Shown here: positions 37,182 to 51,560 of the stretch, one piece after another | Numbering within the stretch: the stretch's first letter is position 1 | Layout of the letters: each line of letters starts with the position of its first letter | DNA from: Campylorhamphus procurvoides | Lineage: Eukaryota; Chordata; Aves; Passeriformes; Dendrocolaptidae | Assembly: GCA_013396655.1 (NCBI GenBank) | Contig: WBMV01006289.1 | Coordinates: 1,798,001 to 1,862,000, forward strand | Length of the DNA stretch: 64,000 nucleotides | Direction: 5' to 3' | Position numbers and translations under genes: made by a program | The notes under the pieces: model-generated | What the model saw: only the letters and a program-made list of their open reading frames with translations | What the model was told of the DNA's origin: nothing | Databases searched by the model: none

Positions 37182-40100
37182 GTAATATCTAGTTGTTACA
37201 CAAAGAAGCAATTTCTGGAAATAGAGGCTTCCTGGGAGCGCAGCTCTGAATAGATGATGGCTCATAACATAGTAGGAAGCATTAAATTTAGGACTAAAGA
37301 GAGAAAATATTTTCAAAATATACCATTTATAAAAATAGAAGCTAAGCTCTGCTTCCCCCTGCCACTTTCCCAATTGTCTGAGAAAGATGAAAGAGAAAAA
37401 GGAGATGTTATCTTCCAGCAGGAGAGAAAACAGGCATGCTTGCTCTCCCTTTCCCACCAGCCAGGAAGACAGAGCAGTCAGATAGTTTCCTGACAGCACT
37501 TCTCCTGCCCAAGTCATCTAGCAGAACACCAGGATATGGTAGTTCAACACACATTTTTAGGACATGGGTGTAATATTTTCTCAAATATTTTCCTTTAATC
37601 ACTGAATACTTCAGATACCTGGTAAGCACTTATACATTTGTAGATCTGTTCCCTTATCAGTACAGTTCAGAGACAGAATAACCAAAGCTATTTCTGTGTT
37701 GAAATTTTATTTAGTTCTATAAAGAGTTCACATCCAAAAATCACCCATGTTATCTGAACCTGCTCCTTGTGAGACTGCTTTAAAAATCTGAGTAGGTTTA
37801 AAGCTCCTACTTATGCAGCATATAAAAATGAGAAAATCTGTTGAAACCTGTGGAAATTCCACACTGAAGTTTTCTCGGGCTATCTGTGGGAACTCTGATG
37901 AAATTGCATTAAATAACGCAATTAACTCTGAGCTATTTATTTGTCCAAGGCTCTGATCAACAACTGTTTTCTAAATAAAACTTTTACAAATCTTCAAGAT
38001 TATTACTGTAAGCACAAAGCCTTTTGAAGTGCTGTTTAACAAGTAAATTACTGAATCAATATAAACAAAACCAGCTCTAGATGTTTTCATATATAAAGCT
38101 TATAACATTCTTGTTTCTGCAAATACAGCCTACTGCCTTTAGAAATCGAGTTTTGGAGGAATGCTTGTCTGTTATTTAACTACCAGACCATCAACTGGCC
38201 CCTGCTGTATTGATCTATGATGCACTTTCAAAACAAGTTCGATCAAAACTCAGTGGGGACTCTGTACTGAAAAGCAGACAGCTAATACTCATACCAAACA
38301 ATCTATGCCCAAACATGATATCTGTCCTTTTAACAACAGTTGCTATAGAATTTTCTTCCCCTTTCATAGCTTGCCACACACAGCAGGAATTTCTTACTCT
38401 AAGCTACATTCACATTTTAAGTAAGCTATTTATACAGACCTCAACGGAACATGAGAACTGAGCTAAACCTGTGTGATCATTTTAAAAGGAAAAATAACCT
38501 AGATTAGAGGTATGTTTGTGCTTTCTAAATCTAGTGTTAACTTGAACAAGAAGTACAAGTATTTTAATTTTTTATTTCAGAAAACACTGCATTGCTCTAG
38601 CGTATGACTCATGCCAACTATTAGTTCTATTGTAATGATTAATATAATTTCATATGGCAGCTCTCATTTGTTACATGAGGAGTAGCTAAGTATGGCCATA
38701 ACTTTGTTGATTTTTTTATAATTTATTTTTAAAAAACACCATAATTTTAAACATCATTTTGGTTCTGATATTAAAATTACTCTGTTTAAAATCAAGGAAG
38801 TACGAAGTTGAAATTTCATCTGCTGTCATGACACTCAGAGATAAAGGCCAAAGGATCACTGAGTATGCACTATGATTCTACTCAGGAAGGCACCACTTAC
38901 AAACAAATTTCTTCCAAATTTCTAAGTGTCTTGCAATCTGTCAAAAAAAATTCCAATATGCTGGTATTTCTTATAGCAACAATTATACTATACAATTCCT
39001 AGCAATACTGTATCTACATTCAAGAAAGGACCACTACAGTAGATAAGGCAATAAAACAATATGGTTTTCAATATGTAAAATAGAATTCCTATGGAAGTCA
39101 CGGTAAATAGTCATAACCAATATTACACAGGGTGGTTCTGGATTTAAACATAGACCATATTATGGCATTTTGTTACTCTGTTTCTGTACTCTGCTGTACT
39201 TTCTATACAACACTTTTGGGAGAAAGGTAAACAAGCCAGTGGTCATTTCAAGAGATCCCTGTCCTCAAAAGGTTTAATTTTCAAACTCAGTTAAAACCAA
39301 TCATTATTTATGCATTGTCAAGTAAATCAGATGCATTCTGAATCTCAAAATATGTTTATTTCCAACATAACATTTTATTGTATTATTTTGTTTTATTGCA
39401 TATTGAGTGCGATACCTGCATCTGTTGGACAGCTGATGTCACTACTTAAAATAGTGTCAATATTGGCCCAAAGCACTCCAGTTACCATTCAATTGAAGTG
39501 AGGCCTGACAGGTTGTGCTATCTTCAGCATGGAAGTTATCTCAGCCCCCTAGCGTGATGATGAGACCACAAACTCCTACTGCTGAGCATTCCAGTACAAG
39601 CCATTAGCCTTTGCTCTTCGTTTCTTAATTTCTGATGAATGATGTTACAATCATCATAACTGAAAACAAAGCTATTCTGGGTTTCTTTTGTTTTAACTTC
39701 AAGAGCTTTGAGGACTTTTCCCCCGAAAGAGGTGATCTTTTTCAACTTCATCTTTTGTTAGATAATTATTGAAGAAAATCTAACTTTTCAAAGGGAGAAA
39801 ATAAGTTAGTTGCTTATTTTTCATTTTCTTTTAATAGATGCATCATAAAGTAAAAGGCTTTGTTTATTTGAAGTACATTTGAAATGTGTTCTTCTTGCTG
39901 CTTTTTTAAAATAAAAAAATGAAATATCACACCTGAATTTCTTCCTGATGTTTGCTGCTTTGAAACACTACTTTTCTGCTTCACTTATTTTTTCTGATGA
40001 TTTTAAAATTAATACTTTTAATATTCACTATTTCTCAACTCCTTCTTCATTTTATTACCTACCTCTCCCTCTCTAGACATAGACTGGGAATACTGCCTTT

Positions 40101-40559
40101 TTAAGAATTCTTTATTTCATATATTGTTTTATTAACTGAAAACATTGCATATGATTAATGGAAAAAATTCACTAGTCTTTGCTTTCATCTGCAAGGTTTG
40201 CCCATGTACATGCAAGGAACAATGTATACAGTAAAATAGGTAGGAAAAACACAGTGTCACACATACTCTGACAACAAAAACCACAAACTGCACAAACTGT
40301 CATATCTGCATCTTTGTCATACCTATGCATGCAATTCTGAAACATGAAACATGCAATTTTATCCACTATAAAACCCCAAGTGCTGAACTACCTAAAGAAA
40401 TTAGAAGCAACAGAAGGTTCAAGGCCAAATTGTAAGCAACCAAAGCAAACATCAATTGGATTTGTATATGCTTACATGATGCAAAAAGCATTTATCCCAC
40501 AACACTGCTCACTGCAATGCCTCAGCAGGGTTAGACTCTAGTGATCAAAACTGTTTGTG

Positions 40560-40790
40560 ACCACTGATGCTGCACAATGGTTCCCACTGCAGCTGCTGGC
40601 TGGCTGAGAATAACAACACACTGACCACTTGCCTTCCTATATTCCAGGGCTCCTTATGGCGAAACAATTCCAACAGCCTCTTTGCCACTCTTGGAGACCC
40701 CCCCTTGCCCCACCGGGCCATGCACATTCCCCTGTCAGAGCATCTCACCCAAGGTCTCAAAATGGATTGCAGCTCTCTACATGAATGAAT
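40560..40790. other. GC-richer intronic block, unassigned
   Basis: Composition rises sharply compared with its flanks and both strands have open frames of 73-92 codons, a by-product of GC content. It could be an old transposon fragment or a regulatory element; I recognise neither. Confidence 0.35.
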
Positions 40791-43700
40791 GAGAGCATAC
40801 GCAAAACCATTATAATTCACCATTCCACTGATAATACTTTTTTCTGGATTATTTTTTGGTCATTTATCAAATTACACTGAAGTAATTTTTTCAATCATTT
40901 CAACCTACTGTGCAAAAAGTGGATTTGTCTGGATTAAGCTAAAGCAGAGCTCCAGCTAGTCATGGATATTCACCATTCAACAGCAGACTTAAATTAGAAC
41001 CACAGTAAAGCTAGAAATGCACACTGTGTGGATGCCAGGTCCTTAGCACGAGCTGGGCTCTACAGAGCCACTCCTTTTATGCAATATTTGCTAATGTAAA
41101 GTGTCCATATTAAAAAAATACTCTTGGCAGTCATAATAATTTGAAGGATTTCTTTAATTTATATCATGATTAAATCAGAAAAAAACCCAAGTTATTTCTA
41201 CTTTTCTTGGAAACTTTCACTGGATTAAGTTTTTTATTATCATTTAACACACAAAAAAATATTATCAACTTAATCTATTACGTGTCATATTTCCTGTCTG
41301 TATTAGTCAGATTTTCCATATGGTCTTTTAGAGTCCCATGAACTCCTTCCAAGACCCCTGAAGATTCCCATTTTCTCTTTCACCAATCATTTTTTTCAAT
41401 AATTGCTAGACGTTTGTTCAAGACATATTGCTACACCAAGGAGAATCTGTCCTGTGCTGAAAACAAACAGTTGCACAGAATGAGTGTTCAGTGTGATGAA
41501 CAGCGTTTGGAGTGAAGAGAAGTGTCGGATGAGTACAGACACTATTAAAGCTGTTCTTTACTCAAAGTGAATATTAATGACAGTTGTTTCATGTTTCAAG
41601 TTAAAATCATACGGGACACAGTTGCAAGGAAAATAGTTCATTTGAACATATTTTTCACCCTTTGAGCAATCGATAACTTTCCAAACACAGTATTTTATCT
41701 TTCATCAGGATGTTTGCAATCCTAAATATAGTACCCCCAAATCCTCTCAGTTCTTGATTTTGAAAATATGACAAGCTTCTTTATAGTAAAAGTATTTCAA
41801 ATCGGTACAGAAAATATTCTCATTTAAGTATTGCTCCTACAAATTTTCTCCACGAATACTACTTGAACTCCTGAAAGAATGCAAATAAAGTCCATAGCTG
41901 TGGTTTAGATTACCTTATTAGACCTAGCACTACAGACTCCTAACGAAAGAGAAGTACTTTCTTTGCAATAACAGTTCTCAAGTCTGAGACTCCTTACAGA
42001 TAGTCCTAACACATGATATTCTAAGATATTCTGAAATAACATGTCTTTTAAAAAAATAATTGGGCCACAATAGTTTCAAAAATATCTTCTCTTACATGGC
42101 AATCAGCAGAGCCAAAAAAAGATAAATCTGCAAAAGAAAATAACGCAGGAAGAAAGACTTCAAAGGTCACTTTGACAAATGTTTGCCAGTCAAAATGATG
42201 CATAGTGCAGCACTTCCAGTATACTGCAAAAGTAGGTATCTCAGATATGCCAACTGCTAAACTGAAATGAAATGGAAATCAGTTAAAAGGAGAGCTCATT
42301 TCAACAGAGATGAAAACCAGGATAATGAACTTGCACATTCAGTTCAACAGTTACCACAACAAAGGACTGACTGAGGCTTATTCCTGGTCAGAACAGAGCT
42401 AAGGACAACAACCAGACATTGTTCTGTTTGCAAGAATCGAATGTAGATTAAGACACTTTTTGACTTAATAGCTCTTACTGCAGGCTGCCATGAACTAGTG
42501 TCCTCACCATTAGAGTAAGGAACAAATTAGATAACCTTTCCTGAAGCAAGGCCAGGTAATGCCACTATGGAATACACAACAACTATCTGTTATATTGAAA
42601 TTATTGCTCTACAGAAACAAGTCGTGTGTTGAACAGGTGCAGCCATTTCCATATGGCACAAAAATGACCTTACCATGTCATAAGAAAACTGCCAAACATA
42701 AATACTTGAACTAAACCCTTGAACACAGTTTCATTTCTGCACGGGTTGCTTTCCACCTTCATAACCAAGGCCATGAGTGGCCAGACAGGTAGTGTGCAAA
42801 ACACAACAGAAAAGACTACCTGCAAGAGAACCACTTGGGTAAAAGGAAGACCCTGCCAATATTCCCTCCAGTAAAAGGCCTCATCTGGAACTATCCTATC
42901 TATTTCCATCAAAGAACCCCATATAGCTCCTTATCCAAGAGCAGAATATATTGCCCTGTTCAAGCCCGGACAAACATCCACCTATGTACCCCACACACCC
43001 ACCAGCTTTACAACCGTGACTCCTCAAGTGAGGATGATTTTCTCCTATCAAATCTCCATATTTATCTGAATCCATGAGACAAACAAACATCATATCCATG
43101 GAATCTGATTTAGCCCATGTCATCTCAGTACATTTCAACAAACAGAACTACTACCAGCAGTATACAAGTATAATAAGAAAATAATCTGGACTGATAGGTT
43201 CGATTTGTGCCACACATAAACGAGAAGTGATCAAAGTCTGTAACACATTAATCAACTGAGTAACAGTAAAACATAAGAAAAAAGTTCTGATGGGATGGAT
43301 CAGATTTTCATTTCTCCCAACTTGTAAGTGTAACCAAGATAAATGTATAAGAAGAGAGATGTGTCTTTGACTCGTAACTGGTGTCTGCTAGGAAGTAAGA
43401 TTCTGGCCTCAAACACAGCAAAGTCTCTGGACCGGTATAGTGAAAAATGATGGAGTTTGAAAGGCACAGCCTCTTCGGTTCTTCACCACATTAAAACAGG
43501 CGAGCTGTGTGTAAGCAGTTTCATTAATACAATCTGATTACATACTAAATAAATTATAAAACTGATACAAAAAAAGAGAATAGCTGACTTTGAATAAGTA
43601 TTTATTCTCCAGTACAATTCACTGTCAGGATATGGTAGTGCCTTCTAAATTGCCAATGTATCCTTAGCATAGAATAAGATTTGAAACAGACTGTTTCAGA

Positions 43701-43791
43701 CTGGCACAAAACATGTCATATTTTCCTTGCAAAAAAATGAGACCACATTCTTATAAATTAAGGGGGAAATGTAATAAAGAAGCCATCTTAC

Positions 43792-43917
43792 TGGTTTGTA
43801 TCTTAGTGCATCTCTGTAGGATCCAAACAGTGCTGCCTGTGCCCGAAGAAAGGCCTTGGCTACTCCATCGCCCGTAGCTGTAGACTGCTTTTTCAGTTTA
43901 TTTTTCAAGGCCGAGAC
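43792..43917 (-). CDS. DENND1B: DENND1B exon, start of dDENN domain (residues 84-125)
   Basis: A 126-nt phase-0 exon (42 codons), acceptor TCGTGCAG and donor CCA|GTAAGAT. It encodes VSALKNKLKKQSTATG, DGVAKAFLRAQAALFG and SYRDALRYKP. 'FLRAQAALFGSYRDAL' is the typical first long helix of the dDENN domain, which folds against the central domain to complete the Rab-exchange lobe. Only one substitution (GVAK for GVAR) separates it from the human sequence I recall, making it the best-conserved exon in the window. If the following intron were retained, the frame would stay open for 32 more codons before a stop at 43696-43698. Confidence 0.96.
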
Positions 43918-46084
43918 CTGCACGACAGAGTGGAACAGTTAAATTAACACCTCTGAAATTGGTACAGCGAGGTATGAACCCAATCAGCAGGCAAACCATG
44001 GTGTCTATAGGTCAGCCAAAAATTCATCCTCCTCCTTGATAGCTTATCTTTTTAACTGCAAAGAGCACCTGCTGGTCTGTTAATTGAAATGAAAGCAGGG
44101 GATGATAGCAGAGTGCTAATGCAAATTGGTTTATGCTCTCTTTTTTTTTTCAAGGCCTCTTGACATAAATAAGCTTAATTATTTTAAAGTAAAATGCATG
44201 TGAGTCACTTGACTGCAGATTATTTTTTTCACCATAACATGTACTTACTTGTTTGAATGAAGATAGCTGTATATGTTTTATTTATGCTATGAAGGTTTAT
44301 TTTCAGGACTCTTAATGTTCACTTCCTATTCAGTTTCAGGTAATATCTCTTAAGTCAAATTACTATCTTACATCACTTCTCATGCACCATGAGAGTACTT
44401 GCTATCACTGTCAAATAGTTGAGAAAAGTTTGCGTAAATTCAACCTTTAGAATTGTTCTCAAGGATAAAACATGTGAAAGGGAAAAAATAAGAACAATAA
44501 TTAGAAGGTGCCTCTAGTTCAAAAAAAAACAACGAAACAAAACTACCATTCTTATTATAGTGGTTCACACTTTCTTAAGAAGGTCTGTCTTTTTTCAGCT
44601 GGCAGATGACAACCACTGATTATACAGAATTACAGAAGGGACATTTTAATTTACATGACCCTTACTTGGACATACTTTGAAGTAAAATCATGTAATTCTT
44701 GAATTGTTATAGCATTCTTGAAAGATATGTGGAATTACACCTATATATAAGCTATGCTCTCCTAATTTCCACCACAAGAGATACCTGGAGATATAAGACA
44801 ACTCCGATTACATAGAATACATGTTCTATACCCATTTGTATTGCAATATAATACTCAACAGAGCATTATTTAAGCCCCTAAACAAAGTAACATACAGAGC
44901 TACTCTTTAAACAGAACATTATAAATACAAACTTAGTATCACCTAAACCGCTTTCATTCTTTTGGAAATATAGGACAGAACGAGTATCTTTTTGTTTCTT
45001 TATGCAAGCAGTCCTGACTGCTCTTGTAGATGATGATTGTAATTGAAGTGTCAACCTAATTAACAACTAAACTTTGAATAATGCTAATGAGAACTGAACA
45101 TGGCATCAGAGAAAAGACCAGCTCTACAGGTGATAAACCTTCACAGTAGTGACATTTTCCAGTGTAAAGTCACAGTTACTGTGATCTGATCAAAGAGAGA
45201 GACCCCCATTGGGTCCAATTATAACTATAGTTTTGAAAAAAAAAATTATTGAGTTATGATGTTCATAATCTATGCAGAAAGGCCTTTACAGTATAGGTCT
45301 TTTCCCCATAGCTGTGATCTTTTCAATTTATATCCAAGCTCCACAGATCTAGATAAAAGTTTAGAGCTGGATTCGTTTAGCCCATGGAAAGCATACACCA
45401 TGGCTCATTTACGTTTTTTCCTTATATCTCAAAAGGAAAAAAAAAAAGTACAAGTCTGAGTACAAAAACCAGTTAAGAAGTTCAAGGTTTAAGAAATAAA
45501 TGCATGTCTTGATTTTGTGGGGGTTTTTTGGTTCTGTACCGTACGATTATTCTATAGGTATTAAAAATAAAGATTTTGCTCCCTCTGGGAAAAAAAAAGC
45601 ATATATCTTGTGTACAAGGAAAATCTACCCATTGACATTAGCTCAGTTTGACTAAAATAAATGCAGTAACATGAGGTCAAAAAAAGAATTGTCAACATTA
45701 AAATTTTGTCTCTTTCAAGGCAGGCAAAGCATCTTCTAAACATAAAGGAGGGAGAACGTGGAAAATTCTCTACATTCTTTTCTATCTACATTCTTCTAAA
45801 TCACACCTTGTGAGTTTGGGGAAATTAGGGCAGATGATAAGACAGGGTAAGAGAAGAAGGGGGGTAAAGATGATGAAGAGCAGAGGCATCACATGATAAA
45901 GGGGGGAATGTGAAGGAAAATGGTATTTTCTAATTTTCTCAGTTTTGGCAAGCCCTATGCACCCTAACTTAAGTTCAATTAGGATACTTTAGAAAAAAAT
46001 GTGTTAAAAAGAACAGTAGAAAGCAACAAATCACCCATGTCACTGCCATATTCGTATGCTATTATTAAGCAATATTAAGAATAT

Positions 46085-46480
46085 CCCAATGGGCTGGCAG
46101 TTTGGAGGTTGGTTCTCCAGGCAGATGCACATTTCTGTGTTGCTGTTCTGGAGGGAGTTTGAGCTTCAGAAAGGTTATGCTGGAGTTCAAAGAAAGCTCC
46201 TCCAATTTCTGCTTCTCTCAGGAGCCAATGCTTAAAGGCTCCATCAGACCATTCTGCAGGAAAAACCAGGAGCACAGTGCTCTTAAGAAAAAGCCCGCGG
46301 AGATAACGTGAGCCACAACCCTCATTTCCCAGCTGTCCCAGCAGGAACCCTGGCTGCAGCTCGCCTCAAGTGCCCTTGGTTTCCTTCAAGCTGAAGTCAG
46401 CAAACATGCAAGCAAAGGGACAGTGTTACTCAGTGCTCATCCCACCACTGGGGGATGGCAAAGCCAAGCTGTGCACTTGG
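46085..46480. other. GC-richer intronic block, unassigned
   Basis: A 400-bp stretch with CpGs (CCCGCGG, AACGTG) and little A/T homopolymer, unlike its flanks. Frames on both strands (about 66-69 codons) are unrecognisable. Old repeat or regulatory element are both possible. Confidence 0.35.
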
Positions 46481-49400
46481 GTAGGTTAATGTCAAATTCT
46501 CCCAGCTCCATTTAATCAAAGATGGAATGATAAAGTCGTTACTACAGTAAATATAATAGGTATAGATAAGAGACCGGGTGCTTTGAACTACTTGGAAGGA
46601 CTCGATGCACAGCAGGATTGTGATTGCTTAGATCCATGCACCTTAGACCAAGTGAGATACCTTTGGGTGACATCATTAATAGTGCTTAAAATTACAAAAA
46701 AAAAAAAGAATGACACAATCCTGACACCAAGCAAAAAAAATAGCAAGCAGCATCTATATCAAAACCCTTTCCTCATATATATTTTAATCCATCTACCTAT
46801 CTATGATTAAAAATGTCAAACTTTTTCTTCCCTTCTTTGCAAGTCTTAAGCAGAAATAGCCTTTCACAAAGTTTAAAAATAAAGACCGGCAAACAAACAA
46901 ACCACAGGAGTTAGAATGCTGTTAAAATTTATTTCTGGAAGGCACTAGTGATCCACATCAGAAATGGTATTATTAATTTACAATAGAAGCAAACTGTTTT
47001 TATCTTCTCCTAGCAACGGCTTCTCACAGGAAGGTGACTTCACTGGATGGCTAAACACTGCCAATGAAGAGCAATCAGAGCTTCGGGAAGGTTTAAATCA
47101 ATAGAATAGCTTTTCAGAGATATAGAAAGTCATGAGATCGACATGTAACTAAGTGTATCTAAAAATGTAGAAACATCTTGTGTTGGTCATTAAAACAAAA
47201 AGCATCATTTATTGAAATGGTCACCATATGTCCTTTCTAAGATTCCTAAAATACAACTATCTGAACAGAAAGAAACTATGACTAGTACTTGCTCAATATC
47301 CATGTGAGTAGAATTATATAAAATTACAAAGGAAATTGTAAGATCACATAACTATTAATTGAAGCCTTTGTTTCTGCAAAAACTTAAGCACACACATAAA
47401 TTTAAGCATTAAAAATGTGTGTTGTCTGAGAAATACAAAACCAGGCACCTGGGTTCCCAAAGACCTCCAGGTCTCTGAAAAAAATATATCCAGGTATTTC
47501 TCTCATATCAGAAACAGTTGTTATATTTTAAACTATTTTTTGGTGTTCCTCATCAGATGACACCACTATAAAAGTCAGCCCACTCTCAACAGAAAGAAAG
47601 CAAGAGAAGACAGCAGAGAAGAGAAACAAATCAAAAACCTTAAAAAAACCTAGAATCTGATATTATCTAAATCAATATTGCTAATGAAAGGGCTTCTACA
47701 TATTTGATATCATCTACAGGATGATATCACACAGGATTTAGGCATCTCAATGAGCCCTCCTGCATTTAATCACAAATACTGATGAAAACAACTACTTAAA
47801 TGCAAATGTTTTCAATAGGGGATGTACTTTTCAATCTGACATTCTAGCTTCTAAAGCTGTATCAGGGCTGAACAGAATCACAGCACTAAGAATTTGTGCA
47901 CAATAAACATTGCCCCATAACACTGCAAACACTGTTGACTGCTCTGAGATTCTAGAATATATTAGCATTATTTTGGGCTATTTTCTGATGGAAAAAGGAT
48001 CATAAGTTATGCTATTAATACTTTACAAAAAGTCTTTTTAGGTGCGATATTATACAGTGACCTTAATTTCTTTATAATATGATTAATCATCATATTTTCA
48101 GAAATAATTTGCACTCTCAGTAATTGCTTTATAAAGTACGCAGTTTGCTACATGAATTACAGCCTACTTCTCAAATGCTACTTTTAGAACAGTAATGTTC
48201 ATATGCCCAATTTATGGTGTTAAAATGCTCTGACTTTAGGAATCTCAAACCTAAAACTCTAAACCCCAGTTTAGATTCTGTATTGCATCACAGTGTGTAG
48301 GCACCACATGCTACAAAGACTGCACCTTTCAACAGCTCTGTAGCTTTTACAGTTGACAACATTTAACAACCACAGAAGAAGCTAAAAACCTATGAAGTCC
48401 ATTGTTTTCTGAAGACCATATTTATAAAGGTTCTGCTCAGTCTATGATTCTAAGTCTAAGACTTGGCTGCTACAACTGATGCTGTCAGTCCTCCAAGCTG
48501 TTTTGGAAAGTGTTCAAATTTGAGTGAAGGAGCAGTCTTTTTGTCAGAATTAACTGCAAGCAAGTATTGCAGGATCAGGCCCAAAAGTTTATAAATCTCC
48601 GTCTATGGTCACAAATGTTCTTTTTTCTAACACCTTAAATTATTAAAGTGGTGATCTCAGCATTATTGTATTAGGAAATTTACTCCCACAGAAGTAGCTA
48701 CTTATTTTCATTTTTTTAAAATTAAAAAATAATAGACAAATTCACAGTGAAATGATGAAATTTAAAAACAAGTGTTCTTGTCAGAAGAGAGGAAAAAGAG
48801 GGCTTCCCCCCCCCCTCTAAGAAAACAAAGGATTCCTGAAAGTCTTGCCCTGATTTATTCTTCCAATTTTAAATACCTTAGGAGTAGCGGAACTGCTACT
48901 GGCATGGTAGTATTTCTAACAGTCAATAAATCTAAAATATTATGTGTGAATATTGGAACGAAGCCATTAAGAAGATTACAGCATGCAACACAGCAGAGGG
49001 TCCTCATGAAAAAAGGACTGGTAATTCAGGACAACTGTGACCACTGACCTTTGCACAGTCAAGGCCACTGGTCAGTCTGACAGAATAATAGAGTTCACAT
49101 GCACAGAAAGTCATCCAGCCTGTAACTATAACTTAAATGCTTAAGTGAATGATTTAAAAATGCCTTTAAATCTCAGTTAATTTATTATACAGTTTATTAG
49201 ACAATGCCATATAATATTGTTTCTTTCAATCTTAAATTTATCATGAAAAAAATCACAATCAGAGCATTTTAGTAGACATACTCCTTATAGGGGGGTAACC
49301 CATTAAATACCCATGCTGTGAGGACATCATCAGGTTTATTGATCAAGAAAATAATTACTGTTTCCTTCAGACATAAGAAACAGTTCTAGAAAACTCTGAA

Positions 49401-51289
49401 AATACTGCATTTCTTTTGTTAGGCTGTTAACCAACCTGGAATCGATTTGTGAAAGGGATAGCAAGGCTACAGCTTCTTTTATATTTTCATTTCTTCATTC
49501 TATTTTCATGCCCTTCAGAGGCACTCGTATTTTTTTTATCAGAAGTTTTACTACTTTTTGTATGCATGCTTACGAGTTTTGTCTATATAAGTTGAAATGC
49601 TTCACACATGTATCTTTGACATTCACTTTAATGTTTTAAGTCTAACTTACCATTTTGATTTTACACTCCCGTGTCTTATACTTTTTACCCAGAATGATAG
49701 CAGCTGCACTGCCCCTCATGTATGCAAAAGAAAGACAAGCATCTTGTAATCTTATGAGCCAAACAGAGACTTATGCCTTTTGTTTCCAGGTCTTCCAACT
49801 ATAATTGTACATTTATTCCATTAAATTGTTTTAATTAAAATGCTTTACAGGTTGAAGTGGAGTAAGAGATGGGATTATTCAAATTAAAAGCTTCAATCTA
49901 ATACTTGCAGAATTTGAGAATTTATTTTGCATGAAGAATAGTTGTTCTGTTTTGCCCTATATTACATAAGGAACAAAATATTTTAAGGCTATAGCCTGTT
50001 CACTTGGATAACCTACATTAAAATTTATAATAACAACATGCATATATTCTGGGGGAAAAGACACTTCTGAAAGTATGAAGACACGTGTCCCTATTTTCTT
50101 CATGCCGGTCTACTTATTTAGAGATCACTGTGATATGCACCTGTAAAATACATGAGCGGTACCTCTCATTGCAAAAATCCCCATTTCAACTGTCTGAAGG
50201 ACCTCAATCTACAACTCCAGTATCTCATGCAATATGATGCCCAATACTCAGTTCTTATCTAGCAATTATTTGGGAAGAGGTACAGACCTTTATGACATTA
50301 TAACCTCAACCTCATTCACAGAATCCAAAGTCAGTTAAAATTACTGACACACCAGAAAATGACTCATTTTTTTCTTAACTTGTAATACTCTTGCACAATA
50401 AGAGTACACTCAAAATTATTGTATACACATGTGCATGTATATACTTTTCCATACTTAGTAATGTAAATCACAAAACATTACCATAATTTCTACAGTCTTT
50501 TACATTTCTGAACTATAGTTAATAGTGAGTCCAAAGAAAGACTGACCCAATGATCTATAAAAAGTCTAGATTTTAGCATCATTAAAATGAAAGGAACAGT
50601 CATGAATATAATCATCAAGAGTTTGATTTCTATGGTACCAAATATACACAAATTACCAAAAGCAACAAAAGACATGGTGTGTCACTATAGTACCTTACTT
50701 TGATTACATGGAGGTGTTTTATGATTAGCAATTTCTGAAAATGTAGTTCTGATTTCACATTTTGATACAGAATTCTTTTCCTTGACAACTATTTGTGATA
50801 GCTTGAGCATCTATAACTAAATAATGAAAACAGTGGTTTCACAATTATACTCTTTTAGAGCTCTATTGGGAAAAGCAAGATAAGTGAATTTTGTGGCTAT
50901 TTAAAGTGATATACAGAGTATGTTCCCCTATAGGCAATAAAAAAAAAAAAAGCAGGGAGTGGGGGGGCATCCTCTGCAAGATCAAAGTCCAGAAAGAACT
51001 GGCACTTAATTTATCATCCTTTACAGACAAAAGACAGCTTTCGTCATTTCAAAAGGATCAGATGTCTTTTATGACAAACTGGGTTTGCAGTTTAATTTAC
51101 AAATAGAATTCTAAGTAAGCAGTCTTTACTCTGCCAAAGCAAATGACAAACAGTATAGGTTTTCATTCATGCAGCCCTCAGCAGGATAGAAGAGATTAAA
51201 ATAAAACTGAAATAATTTAGAGAAAACAAATAAATGTTTCAGAAAGTTGAAGAAGATCAAAGCCTGAATTTTCTGACCCCAACTGTACA

Positions 51290-51560
51290 AGCATTTCTTA
51301 TTATATTGACCAGTGCCATCAGATCATTAATTAAAAGGAAAGCGCTGGCAGGTGGCAGAGAAGCAGAAGCCGATAATTGGCCCCCTTCTTCTTTTTGCCT
51401 TCAAAAACTCTCTCGTTCTTTTGCAAGACATGCCAGTAGGCAGACAGAAATGCCTACTTTGTAATATAATGATTAAGATGAGATGAAGAGGCTCTTGCGT
51501 TTAAAGCAGCCATGCCTAATGAATGCAGCTAGCTTTATAATTATGATCCTACTTCTACAA
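51290..51560. promoter_or_regulatory. Candidate conserved intronic element near the RVKN exon
   Basis: About 200 bp transcript-downstream of the exon at 51754-51855. It contains ATTAATTAA (51326-51334), the palindrome AGCGCT (51341-51346), an E-box CAGGTG (51349-51354), and several TAAT cores to 51545 (CCTAATGAATGCAG, TATAATTATG). Low-repeat, motif-dense sequence of this sort is typical of developmental enhancers. Conservation was not tested. Confidence 0.3.

Larger units (their letters stand above)
34932..43791 (-). other. DENND1B intron, 8.9 kb
   Basis: Mostly AT-rich unique sequence. It holds an AT microsatellite (37139-37181), a GC-richer block at 40560-40790, and a stretch at 42670-43141 with back-to-back minus-strand frames (80 and 81 codons) that I cannot assign to a transposon family. 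A 134-codon minus frame at 37113-37517 partly reads the microsatellite. No gene supported. Confidence 0.8.

Noticed and set aside
37113..37517. 134-codon minus frame
   Set aside because: Its end reads through the AT microsatellite (IYIYIYICMYICI), and the rest is unrecognisable.
43198..43214. GGTTCGATTTGTGCC resembling a tRNA T-arm or B box
   Set aside because: No A box, anticodon stem or acceptor stem pairing could be found at the right distance.
48441..48457. TCTATGATTCTAAG resembling the 3' end of avian CR1 LINEs
   Set aside because: One imperfect unit and no CR1 body in the adjoining sequence.
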